From contig NZ_JAKFHA010000026.1 in assembly GCF_021502675.1 (NCBI RefSeq), positions 58,560 through 122,559 on the forward strand: a stretch of 64,000 bases of DNA, in the 5' to 3' direction. The position numbers and the translations under genes are program-made. The notes below the pieces were generated by a model that did not search any database, was not told where the DNA came from, and saw nothing but the letters and a program-made list of their open reading frames with translations. Positions 25,518-31,757 of this stretch are shown here, piece by piece (within the stretch, counting starts at the first letter, position 1; each line of letters starts with the position of its first letter). Source of the DNA: Yinghuangia soli. Its GTDB lineage: Bacteria > Actinomycetota > Actinomycetes > Streptomycetales > Streptomycetaceae.

Positions 25518-26090
25518 TCAGTACGTCGGGCAGAGGTGCTGGTGTACGACGTCGAGAATGCGGCTCGCCTTCGAGAGCCCGAACCCTTCGGGATGGTCCG
25601 GACTGCTGAACCGCTGGTTCGTCAGATCGACGAGCTTCGTCCGGTCGCCCTTGTGGTCCTTGATGCTGCGGCACTGATTGCGGCCCCGGTCGACGGCTTT
25701 CTCTTCCTTGCCGTGGACGATGTCAGGGTCTATCGCCTTCAGGTCACGGATGTAGGCGGCCCAGGTCGTAGCGTCGGGCTCTGGCGGGTATCCGGCCTCG
25801 GCGAGGATGCTGGCGCGCTGCTCGGCAGTCAGCCCGTCGCCGGCCTGTGTGGCAGTAACGCGTGCGGTCGGCGGGCTGCTCTCGTCGTCGTCGTCTCCGC
25901 CGACGATGCTGACGGCGACGACCAGGGCGACGATGATGACGACCGCTGCGACGATCCACACCGCCATCGGTGTCCGCTGCGGTGGCGGTGGCGGCGGTCC
26001 CCAGCTTGGGCCGGCCCCGTACGCCCCGGTCTGAGGCTGGTACGGGTACTGCTCGGGTTGCTGCGGCCCCCACGGCTGCTGACTGCTCAT
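25518..26090 (-). CDS. membrane-anchored DUF732-like protein, lysogenic accessory gene
   Basis: A 190-residue protein. The N-terminal 40 residues are Pro/Gln/Tyr rich and cytoplasmic (QPWGPQQPEQYPYQPQ). One membrane helix follows (AVWIVAAVVIIVALVVAVSI, about 43-62), then an acidic linker and an external domain (SILAEAGYPPEPDATTWAAY; Cys in RNQCRSIKD; final HLCPTY) that resembles DUF732. The gene points against the late operon, as lysogenic-conversion genes do. A surface role such as exclusion of other phages is an inference. Its start region carries an inverted repeat. Confidence 0.72.
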   Translation of the reverse strand: MSSQQPWGPQQPEQYPYQPQTGAYGAGPSWGPPPPPPQRTPMAVWIVAAVVIIVALVVAVSIVGGDDDDESSPPTARVTATQAGDGLTAEQRASILAEAGYPPEPDATTWAAYIRDLKAIDPDIVHGKEEKAVDRGRNQCRSIKDHKGDRTKLVDLTNQRFSSPDHPEGFGLSKASRILDVVHQHLCPTY

Positions 26091-26095
26091 GCCCA

Positions 26096-26114
26096 CCCCC
26101 ACGGTTTGTGGGGG
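26096..26114. promoter_or_regulatory. inverted repeat CCCCCAC-N5-GTGGGGG at a divergent start region
   Basis: A perfect 7-bp inverted repeat six to twenty-four bases upstream of the leftward start codon at 26090. On that strand it covers the G-rich ribosome-binding site, so it could be an operator or a translational hairpin. Confidence 0.4.
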
Positions 26115-26164
26115 CGACGGTACAGCGATCTGCGTGCACCTGGGCGTGATTCTCAGGACCGCCC

Positions 26165-26170
26165 TACGGT
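26165..26170 (+). promoter_or_regulatory. -10 box TACGGT of a leaderless promoter
   Basis: TACGGT lies exactly six bases before GTG 26177, so transcription would begin at the start codon. The same box at the same spacing precedes the zinc-ribbon gene at 28518. Confidence 0.5.
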
Positions 26171-26176
26171 GGAAGC

Positions 26177-26380
26177 GTGAGCGAGGATGCCCCGACCCGA
26201 TGCGAGACCTGCGGCCAGCCCTGCGCGGCGACGCCGTTCGGTCCGCTGTGCTCGTGGGACTGCTTCGATGTCGTGCCCGACGACCCGGCGGCCGCGGCCG
26301 AGCGGATGGCCGGAGCACCGGCAGCGTTCGCATACTTCCTGCGGCTCGGCCCCGGCGTCCGAGTCGACGACGAGGGCTAG
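26177..26380 (+). CDS. small zinc-ribbon protein (67 aa)
   Basis: GTG start, with a -10-like TACGGT six bases upstream and no ribosome-binding site, suggesting a leaderless message. The N-terminal 30 residues hold CETCGQPC and then PLCSWDC, a four-cysteine zinc knuckle of the treble-clef kind. The rest is helical (DPAAAAERMAGAPAAFAYFL). It is one of four small Cys-rich genes in this prophage end. A nucleic-acid or protein-binding adaptor role is possible; no family is assigned. Confidence 0.7.
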   Translation: MSEDAPTRCETCGQPCAATPFGPLCSWDCFDVVPDDPAAAAERMAGAPAAFAYFLRLGPGVRVDDEG

Positions 26381-26766
26381 AGCCGCGGGTTCCAGCGCTC
26401 CCCGCGGAGCGCCTGCTCGACGAGCCGCACCTCACGGTCCAGGGCCGCGGCCCGTCCGCCGACGTCCTGGTAGGCGGCCAGGAGCGCGCCGAGTTGCTCG
26501 TCGCCGACGTCCGGGAGATCTGCGCGGGCCTCGCCGTAGCCCCATCGCGCCGCGTGCAGCACCGCGCCTACGTGCTGGACGGCCATGCGCGCGAGGAGCT
26601 CGGGGTGCCGGCGCAGGATCTCGTGCCTGCGGTACTCGGGCGGGAGTACCTCACGGAGCCAGTTGACCGCGGACTCCTGCCAGTCCTCGGTGCCGGGCGG
26701 CCGGACAGCAGACGGCCACCCGGGAGGCGCGACGCCATCCCGGCCACGTGGCCGAATATCGCTCAT
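26377..26766 (-). CDS. phage accessory protein of unknown function (129 aa)
   Basis: Leftward gene overlapping the end of the zinc-ribbon gene tail-to-tail by four bases. The product is mostly helical: WQESAVNWLREVLPPEYRRH, ELLARMAVQHVGAVLHAARW, AYQDVGGRAAALDREVRLVE. No metal or membrane motifs. It diverges from the regulator operon starting at 26894, and the spacer between them holds the 24-bp repeat motif, so it may be under the same control. Confidence 0.68.
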   Translation of the reverse strand: MSDIRPRGRDGVAPPGWPSAVRPPGTEDWQESAVNWLREVLPPEYRRHEILRRHPELLARMAVQHVGAVLHAARWGYGEARADLPDVGDEQLGALLAAYQDVGGRAAALDREVRLVEQALRGERWNPRL

Positions 26767-26803
26767 ACGTTCGATTCTGGCACATCTGGCTCTACCCGCA
26801 TCC

Positions 26804-26827
26804 GTGCAAGTTCGTGCACACTCATGG
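26804..26827 (+). promoter_or_regulatory. putative operator, copy 1 of a 24-bp motif
   Basis: The core GTGCAAGTTCGTGCAC forms an inverted repeat (GTGCA-N6-TGCAC), followed by ACTCATGG. The same 24 bases with only two changes occur at 28461-28484. This copy lies in the divergent spacer between the leftward gene starting at 26766 and the rightward DUF6879/Scr1 operon starting at 26894. Confidence 0.6.
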
Positions 26828-26893
26828 CTATCAGCCGTCACGCCGCGCACACTCGTACGCACAGAACGTCCGCCACGGCACAGGAGGCCCACC

Positions 26894-27124
26894 ATGGCAC
26901 TGCACCGGCTCGGCAAGGACCCGGAGAGCCCCAACGGGGGCAGCCCCACCGTCTGGTACGACGATGAGACCGACCAGTACCTGTTGCAGGGCAACACCGT
27001 CACGGACCCCGCCCGCCTGGCAGAAGTGAACGCCCCCGCCCACGAGACCGTCATCGAGTTCCCGCGCCGCATGATGCAGTTCTTCCCGGAGGTGAACGGT
27101 GGCCAGCCCGGCCGTGATCAATGA
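26894..27124 (+). CDS. small protein upstream of DUF6879 gene (76 aa)
   Basis: ATG behind AGGAGG. The 76-residue product contains GSPTVWYDDETDQYLLQGNT and TDPARLAEVNAPAHETVIEF, the pattern of small proteins repeatedly encoded next to DUF6879/Scr1 regulators in Streptomyces. It overlaps the next gene by 26 bases, so the three genes 26894-28456 form one operon. It may be the antagonist partner of the regulator; that is inference from context. Confidence 0.72.
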   Translation: MALHRLGKDPESPNGGSPTVWYDDETDQYLLQGNTVTDPARLAEVNAPAHETVIEFPRRMMQFFPEVNGGQPGRDQ

Positions 27125-27608
27125 CCTGATGCGCGCCTGCCGGCGGTCCGCAGTGCACCTGGAGATGCGGGACGCCTACATGCTCGACGAGGCGTACGAC
27201 GACTGGCAGGCCGGGCGCCTGTTCGATCCGGCCGAACGCTGGCCGGAGTGGACCGCGCTCATGGCGTCCACCACGGGCAGGGGCGTCGCGATCCGGCGGG
27301 CCCGGATCGTGTCGGAGCCCGTCAGCGACTACATCCGGTACGAGCACAGCGTCACGACCACGCACAACGTGGGCGGCGGAGAGCAGGTGCGCTGGCTGCC
27401 ACGCCGCCGCGCGACGGACATCCCGCTGCCGGGCAACGACTTCTGGTTGTTCGATGGCGAGACCCTCGCGGTCAACCACTTCAGCGGTGACGGCGACTGG
27501 CTGGACGTCGAAGTGACCGAGGACCCGGCCGTCGTGAAGCTCTGCGCCGAGGCGTTCGAGTCCGTGTGGGAGCGCGCCGTGCCGCACGCGGAGTACCGGC
27601 TGCACTGA
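27099..27608 (+). CDS. DUF6879-family protein
   Basis: A 169-residue protein, GTG behind GGAGGT. Features of the family are visible: an N-terminal helix with SAVHLEMRDAYMLDEAYDDW, then RGVAIRRARIVSEPVSDYIR and the RWLPRRRATDIPLPGNDFWL segment, ending with a small alpha/beta part (WLDVEVTEDPAVVKLCAEAF). These proteins occur beside Scr1/DUF5753 XRE regulators in actinomycetes and are thought to be their partners. Two bases separate it from the regulator gene. Confidence 0.82.
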   Translation: MASPAVINDLMRACRRSAVHLEMRDAYMLDEAYDDWQAGRLFDPAERWPEWTALMASTTGRGVAIRRARIVSEPVSDYIRYEHSVTTTHNVGGGEQVRWLPRRRATDIPLPGNDFWLFDGETLAVNHFSGDGDWLDVEVTEDPAVVKLCAEAFESVWERAVPHAEYRLH

Positions 27609-27610
27609 CC

Positions 27611-28456
27611 ATGTCCGAGCAGTCCAGCAGCGTCGCCGAGGCCCGCCGCGCCCTCGCTCAGCGCCTGCGCGAGATCCGGCTCGATGCCGGTCTCACCGCG
27701 CGGGCGCTCGCGGGCGCGGCGGGCTGGCACGAGTCGAAGTGCTCGCGTCTGGAGCACGGCCGCACCCCGCCGTCGGATGCGGACCTGCGTGCCTGGACGC
27801 GCTATTGCGGCGTCCCCGGCCTGGCGCCGGACCTGATCGCCGCCGCCCGCGGCATCGACGGCATGTACGTGGAGTGGCGCCGCATGGAGCGCGCCGGCCT
27901 GCGCCACGCGCAGGAGTCTGTGGTGCCCCTGTGGGAGCGCACGCGACAGTTCCGGATCTACTCGTCGTGGCTCATCCCCGGGCCGGTCCAGACCCCGGCG
28001 TACATCCGGGCGCTGCTCACCGCGCTGCGCGACCGCCGCCAGCTCGCCGACGACATCGACGCCGCGGTTGAGGTACGCGTCGCCAAGCAAGCCCTGTTGC
28101 ATGGGCCGCGGCAGTTCGCCGTGCTCCTGGAGGAGAGCGCGCTCCGGGTGCGCATCGGCGGTGCGGAGACGATGGCCGGCCAGCTCGGGCACTTGCTCGC
28201 GGTGGCGTCGCTGCCGTCTGTCTCGCTCGGCATCATCCCGGCGGCCGCCGACCGGTCCGCGTTGTGGCCGACCGAGACGTTCTTCATGTTCGACTCGGAG
28301 CAGGTGGCCGTGGAGCTGGTGTCCGCGCACCTGACGGTCACTCAGCCGCGCGAGATCCGGATGTACGAGGACGTGTTCGCCGCGTTGGCCGAGCTGGCCG
28401 TCTACGGCGCCGACGCACGGGCCCTGATCACGGCGGCGATTACTGCGCTCGGGTGA
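27611..28456 (+). CDS. XRE-family regulator with Scr1/DUF5753 C-terminal domain
   Basis: A 281-residue regulator. Residues 8-70 are the helix-turn-helix (ARRALAQRLREIRLDAGLTA, RALAGAAGWHESKCSRLEHG). The C-terminal domain (res about 95-280), with the segment WERTRQFRIYSSWLIPGPVQ, then TPAYIRALL, VSLGIIPAAADR and AHLTVTQPREIRMYEDVF, is the DUF5753/Scr1 ligand or partner-binding domain. Such regulators act on neighbouring genes with small partners. The two near-identical 24-bp motifs flanking this operon (26804 and 28461) are the obvious candidate binding sites. Confidence 0.88.
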   Translation: MSEQSSSVAEARRALAQRLREIRLDAGLTARALAGAAGWHESKCSRLEHGRTPPSDADLRAWTRYCGVPGLAPDLIAAARGIDGMYVEWRRMERAGLRHAQESVVPLWERTRQFRIYSSWLIPGPVQTPAYIRALLTALRDRRQLADDIDAAVEVRVAKQALLHGPRQFAVLLEESALRVRIGGAETMAGQLGHLLAVASLPSVSLGIIPAAADRSALWPTETFFMFDSEQVAVELVSAHLTVTQPREIRMYEDVFAALAELAVYGADARALITAAITALG

Positions 28457-28460
28457 ACGT

Positions 28461-28484
28461 GTGCAAGTTCGTACACACTCCTGG
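28461..28484 (+). promoter_or_regulatory. putative operator, copy 2 of a 24-bp motif
   Basis: The core GTGCAAGTTCGTACACACTC starts five bases after the Scr1-type regulator stop and 22 bases upstream of the TACGGT -10 box of the next gene. It matches 22 of 24 bases with copy 1. An operator or activator site of that promoter is the best reading. Confidence 0.6.
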
Positions 28485-28505
28485 ACCCCAGCGTGCGCGG
28501 ATTTC

Positions 28506-28511
28506 TACGGT
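28506..28511 (+). promoter_or_regulatory. -10 box TACGGT of a leaderless promoter
   Basis: TACGGT ends exactly six bases before ATG 28518, so the transcript would start at the initiation codon. The putative operator 28461-28484 sits in the -35 region and just above it. Confidence 0.5.
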
Positions 28512-28517
28512 CGATGC

Positions 28518-28673
28518 ATGGACGCCCCCACCATGCAGAGGGGCCGCATTGCGTGTGGCATCTGCCAGCGCTGCGGCGTCCCCATGAACCCCCTCGTACA
28601 AGTGCACCGCGGCCACCGATCGGTCGACCATCCGGTCTGCCAGGCCTGCGCGCCGATCCGACGGCCAAGCTGA
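28518..28673 (+). CDS. small zinc-ribbon protein (51 aa)
   Basis: ATG 28518 directly downstream of a leaderless-type promoter. Four cysteines in CGICQRCG and CQACAP, with His in VHRGHRSVDH, make a compact zinc ribbon spanning most of the 51 residues. The stop overlaps the start of the next Cys-rich gene. The start at 28518 is preferred to the upstream in-frame GTG at 28461, which lies inside the operator motif. Confidence 0.65.
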   Translation: MDAPTMQRGRIACGICQRCGVPMNPLVQVHRGHRSVDHPVCQACAPIRRPS

Positions 28674-29065
28674 TGCCGGCCGGGCGGATTGCCGCAATCT
28701 CACGCGCGAGCGTGCTGCCGGTTCTGCCGTGGTCGTCCGCGGAGTGCTCCATCTGCGGACGACGCGCCCCGACGGTCCCCGTGGCGGATGCGGTGACGTC
28801 CTGCGCCACGTGCCTGCGGCGCCTGGCTCAGCGGGAGTTGAACCTCCAGCAGATAGCGGCCGGGGCGCCTCAGATTCCCGCGCCTGCGATGGCGCCGTGG
28901 GGGGCGCCTGCGCTCCCGCATGCGTTCGTGCACTGCGAGCGCTGCATGCCCCAGGCGCTGGACCCTACGGCGTTCGTTGCGGTCGTCGGCGGATTCCTGT
29001 GTCCCCCGTGCCTCGGCGACGTCGCGGCAGAGCAGGACGGGGCCGCGGATGCCGACGGCGTGTGA
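28673..29065 (+). CDS. Cys-rich protein with paired zinc knuckles (130 aa)
   Basis: ATG overlapping the upstream TGA by one base. Cysteine pairs occur as ECSICGRR, SCATC, HCERC and CPPC, enough for two zinc sites. A helical stretch (RRLAQRELNLQQIAAGAPQI) and a Pro/Ala linker separate the halves. The protein looks like two zinc ribbons joined together, expressed with the small ribbon proteins on either side. Function not known. Confidence 0.65.
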   Translation: MPAGRIAAISRASVLPVLPWSSAECSICGRRAPTVPVADAVTSCATCLRRLAQRELNLQQIAAGAPQIPAPAMAPWGAPALPHAFVHCERCMPQALDPTAFVAVVGGFLCPPCLGDVAAEQDGAADADGV

Positions 29066-29219
29066 GGTGTGCGCGTCGCGCCTGGCGGACACCGAGGTGC
29101 GCGACCTGGCCCAAGACGGCCGCCCGGTCGCCATGTGCGCGCCGTGCGGAATCACCAGGCTGGTCGCGATGAACCGCGCTCGCCTGCGCGCGGCGTCAAG
29201 TGATGCGCAGGCGGCCTGA
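29049..29219 (+). CDS. small zinc-ribbon protein (56 aa)
   Basis: ATG 29049, overlapping the previous gene by 17 bases, with GGACGGGG upstream. Cysteines in CEVCAS and CAPCG form one ribbon, followed by a basic helix (TRLVAMNRARLRAA). It is the last of the Cys-rich series and is followed by an 18-bp palindrome. Confidence 0.62.
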   Translation: MPTACEVCASRLADTEVRDLAQDGRPVAMCAPCGITRLVAMNRARLRAASSDAQAA

Positions 29220-29231
29220 CCGGTGCGAACT

Positions 29232-29249
29232 TGCGGGACGCGTCCCGCA
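29232..29249. promoter_or_regulatory. perfect 18-bp palindrome
   Basis: TGCGGGACG followed directly by its complement CGTCCCGCA, between the ends of two convergent genes (29219 and 29362). With no loop bases it suits a dimeric DNA-binding protein better than a terminator. The adjoining bases GCGAACTTGC (29225-29234) are the reverse complement of the core of the 24-bp motif (GCAAGTTCG). Confidence 0.45.
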
Positions 29250-29361
29250 GATGGGCCCACATGGGTGAATTCGTAGGTTTGTCATTCCATGCTGAACTGA
29301 TCGGCGCTACGGTTCGGGACTCATTGCCGTGCGGAAGTGACGATTCCGCATCCCGCGGTGA

Positions 29362-29592
29362 TCACTGGGTCAGGTCTGCGAGGGGGATCCGAAGCTCATG
29401 CGCTATACGCAGCAGGACCGAGTAGGTCGGATCCATCGTGGCGTACTCGATGCGGTGGATCGTGCGCCAGCTGACACCGCAGCGCTCCGCCAGTTCTTCT
29501 TGCGTGAGGTCTGCATAGAGACGCGCTGCCCGGACCTTGGCCCCTAGGGCCCGCTGTTGGGCGAGGACCCAGTCCGGCTGATCGTGGTGCAC
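29362..29592 (-). CDS. minimal XRE-family repressor of the prophage
   Basis: About 76 residues from GTG 29592: KVRAARLYADLTQEELAERC, GVSWRTIHRIEYATMDPTYS, VLLRIAHELRIPLADL. This is one helix-turn-helix of the lambda-Cro/XRE type with nothing else. The frame stays open upstream to 29736, but a promoter-like arrangement with an overlapping palindrome (29628-29643) places the start at 29592. It faces inward from the prophage end, the place expected for an immunity or excision-control repressor. Confidence 0.78.
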   Translation of the reverse strand: MHHDQPDWVLAQQRALGAKVRAARLYADLTQEELAERCGVSWRTIHRIEYATMDPTYSVLLRIAHELRIPLADLTQ

Positions 29593-29627
29593 CCCGCATA
29601 GGGTTGCGTGATCATGATGCCGTGTCC

Positions 29628-29643
29628 CTGACTGGCCAGTCAG
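29628..29643 (-). promoter_or_regulatory. 16-bp palindrome CTGACTGGCCAGTCAG at the XRE promoter
   Basis: A perfect palindrome whose leftward half supplies a -35-like CTGACT; a -10-like CATCAT follows after 18 bases on the minus strand. It sits 36 bases upstream of the XRE start, as an autoregulatory operator would. On the plus strand it is followed by ATTTTTT, so it could also serve as a terminator. Confidence 0.5.
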
Positions 29644-29908
29644 ATTTTTTGATCTTGAACAGCGAGCGGCGGCGCACCCACAGAGCGCCCGGGGGAAGTG
29701 CACCCCCGGGCAAGGCGGGCGGGCGGGCACGGGCATCTTCGGGAGAGGCGTCCGCGGGTGACATCATGAGGCACCCGGCGCCTGCCCGCTCGCCGCTGGT
29801 CAGGATCCAGCCAAAGTTCGGCCCATGGATAGACCAAGTGCTATTCGGCTTCTTTGTTCTCTGCCACCTGCATCGATGCAGGTGAGTACGTCTGTACGAT
29901 GCAGATTC

Positions 29909-29951
29909 CTTCTAAGCACTTGGTCGCAGGTTCGATTCCTGCCGGGGGCAC
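29909..29951 (+). mobile_element. prophage attachment site: 3' half of tRNA-Arg(TCT)
   Basis: The sequence reads as a tRNA from the anticodon loop onward: loop CTTCTAA (anticodon TCT), stem GCACT, variable TGGTC, T arm GCAGG-TTCGATT-CCTGC, acceptor CGGGGGC, discriminator A. No matching 5' half (expected AGTGC, GCCCCCG) is present upstream, so it is a displaced fragment left by site-specific integration into the 3' end of a tRNA gene. It marks the right boundary of the prophage. The complete tRNA and integrase are expected beyond the left edge. The 519-bp gap 29593-30111 contains only this, the XRE operator and no convincing gene. Confidence 0.82.
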
Positions 29952-30111
29952 ACTCAGGAATGGCCGGTCTCTCCCTGCGCCACCCTGCCGCATGATGCGT
30001 CAGTTCCGCGTAAGTGCCGCCGCGTTCACTCGCCCAGGTGAACATTTGCCGAGGGCCGAACTCCGCACCCCGACGCGGCAACACTGCAGCGCGGAACGAC
30101 AGCACTACCGT

Positions 30112-31038
30112 ATGTGCACGACCCAGGAGCCCGTCATTCGCGCGTGGATCACCGCCCACAGGAAATCGCTCATTATTTGGGCCGTCGTGGTCGGCGCCGT
30201 AATCGCCGTGGTCAACACGATGAACTCTATGGACCCCGGTGCACATCGCGACAAGGACGGCCGAGTCACCACGGCCGGCTATGAAGAACTTGTCAGTCTG
30301 CGTTCCGGCGACTGTTTCGACAGCGGAGGCCACCTGCCCTCGGCGGGCACGCGCATCATGCCCCTGACGACGGTGAAGGTGGTGCCCTGCGACCGTCCTC
30401 ACGACGCCGAGGCCTTCGCGTCGATCGAGCTGCCCGCGATCGCGCCTGCTCCCAACACGCCGCCATTCGCGGAGTACGCGCACGGCCAGTGCACCTCGCA
30501 GGCGGAGGCCTACATATTGGACCCGTGGTCGGCGCCCGAGGGCCTGAGGGCGTTCTACACGGCGGAGGCGATCAAGAACTGGGGCTCCGGTGACCGGCGG
30601 ATGGTCTGCTACTTCGGGCTCGCCGGCAGCACGTTGACCTCCTCGCTGCGCACCGACGACGCGGCGCTGACCACCGAGCAGAAGGCCTATCTCAAGGCCG
30701 CGGGGCCGCGCGGCTCGGCCGTCGCGGCGCTGCCTCGCGGCCCGGAAGACCTGCAGGCGAAGCTCCCCGCCTTCAACGCCTGTGCGGCGCGCGCGGCCGC
30801 GGCCACCCGCGAGGAGATCCGGGTCCTGGAATCGACGCCGTGGTCCCCCGCGGTCGGCACCGAGATCACCGCTCTCGTCGCGGAGCTGCGCAAGGAAGCG
30901 ACCGTGCTCGACGGACTGGCCCGCACAGGGCAGGCCGGGGCGTTCGGCGAATATGCCGACGGGACGGCGTACAACGCGCCGCTGCAGGACGCGGTCGTAC
31001 AGGTACGCAGAGCGCTGGGGCTGACCACGGAGTCCTGA
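30112..31038 (+). CDS. membrane-anchored septum-formation-domain protein
   Basis: A 308-residue protein, the first host gene right of the prophage. One membrane helix near the N-terminus (SLIIWAVVVGAVIAVVNTM, about 18-36) puts the rest outside the cell. The external part begins with the Septum_form-type signature: LRSGDCFD, then VKVVPCDRPHDAEAFASIEL, which pairs two cysteines and a conserved PHDAE; further Cys residues (GQCTSQAEAY, RMVCYFG, NACAARA) suggest disulfides. The family is common in actinobacteria, with a role at the cell envelope. The frame is open further upstream into the att region, but 30112 is the first sensible ATG. Confidence 0.75.
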   Translation: MCTTQEPVIRAWITAHRKSLIIWAVVVGAVIAVVNTMNSMDPGAHRDKDGRVTTAGYEELVSLRSGDCFDSGGHLPSAGTRIMPLTTVKVVPCDRPHDAEAFASIELPAIAPAPNTPPFAEYAHGQCTSQAEAYILDPWSAPEGLRAFYTAEAIKNWGSGDRRMVCYFGLAGSTLTSSLRTDDAALTTEQKAYLKAAGPRGSAVAALPRGPEDLQAKLPAFNACAARAAAATREEIRVLESTPWSPAVGTEITALVAELRKEATVLDGLARTGQAGAFGEYADGTAYNAPLQDAVVQVRRALGLTTES

Positions 31039-31137
31039 CGGCGGCACCGGTGCCGAGTGGCGGGGTGGGTAGGGGTCTGTTGGGATCGAAAGTGTCCGGT
31101 AGCTCAGGGATCCCTTGCCGAAAGGAACAGGCCTGCC

Positions 31138-31575
31138 ATGGACAAGATGCCGCTGAAGGCCCGTGATGTGATGCACGCCGGGGCGCAGTGCGTGCCGGAG
31201 AATTCGTCGCTCATGGACGCCGCGAAGATGATGAGGGACTTGGACGTCGGGTGCGTGCCAATATGCGGCACCGACGACAAGCTCAAAGGTGTCGTGACCG
31301 ACCGCGACATCGTCATGCACTGTTGTGCCGAAGGCCGCGACCCTGCGCAGGTGAAGGCCGGCGAGCTCGCCGGAACCCTTTACTGGTGCGATGCGGACGC
31401 CGACCTCAACGACGTGCTCGACTTGATGGAGATCCACCAGATCCGGCGTATCCCCGTCATCGACATGACCGAGGGCCACCGGCTTGTCGGGATGATCAGC
31501 GAGGCCGACCTGGCCCGCAATGTGACCGACCGGCAGATGGCCGAGTTCGTCGAGAAGGTGTACGCCGCGAGCTGA
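31138..31575 (+). CDS. CBS-domain pair protein
   Basis: A 145-residue protein consisting of two CBS motifs: ARDVMHAGAQCVPENSSLMD...VTDRDIVM (res 8-65) and a second from about 80 with DLMEIHQIRRIPVID and GMISEADLAR. Such stand-alone pairs bind adenine nucleotides and act as stress or energy sensors. ATG 31138 follows AAAGGAACAGG. A convergent methyltransferase lies beyond a strong hairpin. Confidence 0.9.
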   Translation: MDKMPLKARDVMHAGAQCVPENSSLMDAAKMMRDLDVGCVPICGTDDKLKGVVTDRDIVMHCCAEGRDPAQVKAGELAGTLYWCDADADLNDVLDLMEIHQIRRIPVIDMTEGHRLVGMISEADLARNVTDRQMAEFVEKVYAAS

Positions 31576-31642
31576 CGCCGAACGCATCGGCAGACGCAGA
31601 ACACGCCGCATGCGGAACGTGCAGAACATGCAGAGACGGCAC

Positions 31643-31680
31643 CCGCAGGGCCGAGCCGGCACCCCGGCTCGGCCCTGCGG
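31643..31680. terminator. bidirectional terminator, 17-bp perfect stem
   Basis: CCGCAGGGCCGAGCCGG pairs perfectly with its complement across a four-base loop, between the convergent CBS gene and methyltransferase gene. Confidence 0.85.
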
Positions 31681-31721
31681 TTGTGACCTGCTCTGTCCGG
31701 TCCTGCGGATCCGCCAGGGCA

Positions 31722-31757
31722 GGTCAGGCAGGTCAGGCAGGTCAGGCAGGTCAGGCC
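31722..31757. repeat. 9-bp tandem repeat GGTCAGGCA, four copies
   Basis: Four head-to-tail copies (the last ends CC), with a degenerate copy just before. The stop codon of the methyltransferase gene lies in the last unit, so copy-number change would affect the sequence right behind that gene. Confidence 0.8.

Noticed and set aside
29604..29885. 93-residue open frame between the XRE gene and the attachment site
   Set aside because: No ribosome-binding site, low-complexity Arg/Ala/Gly translation, and it crosses the XRE operator region; likely noncoding.
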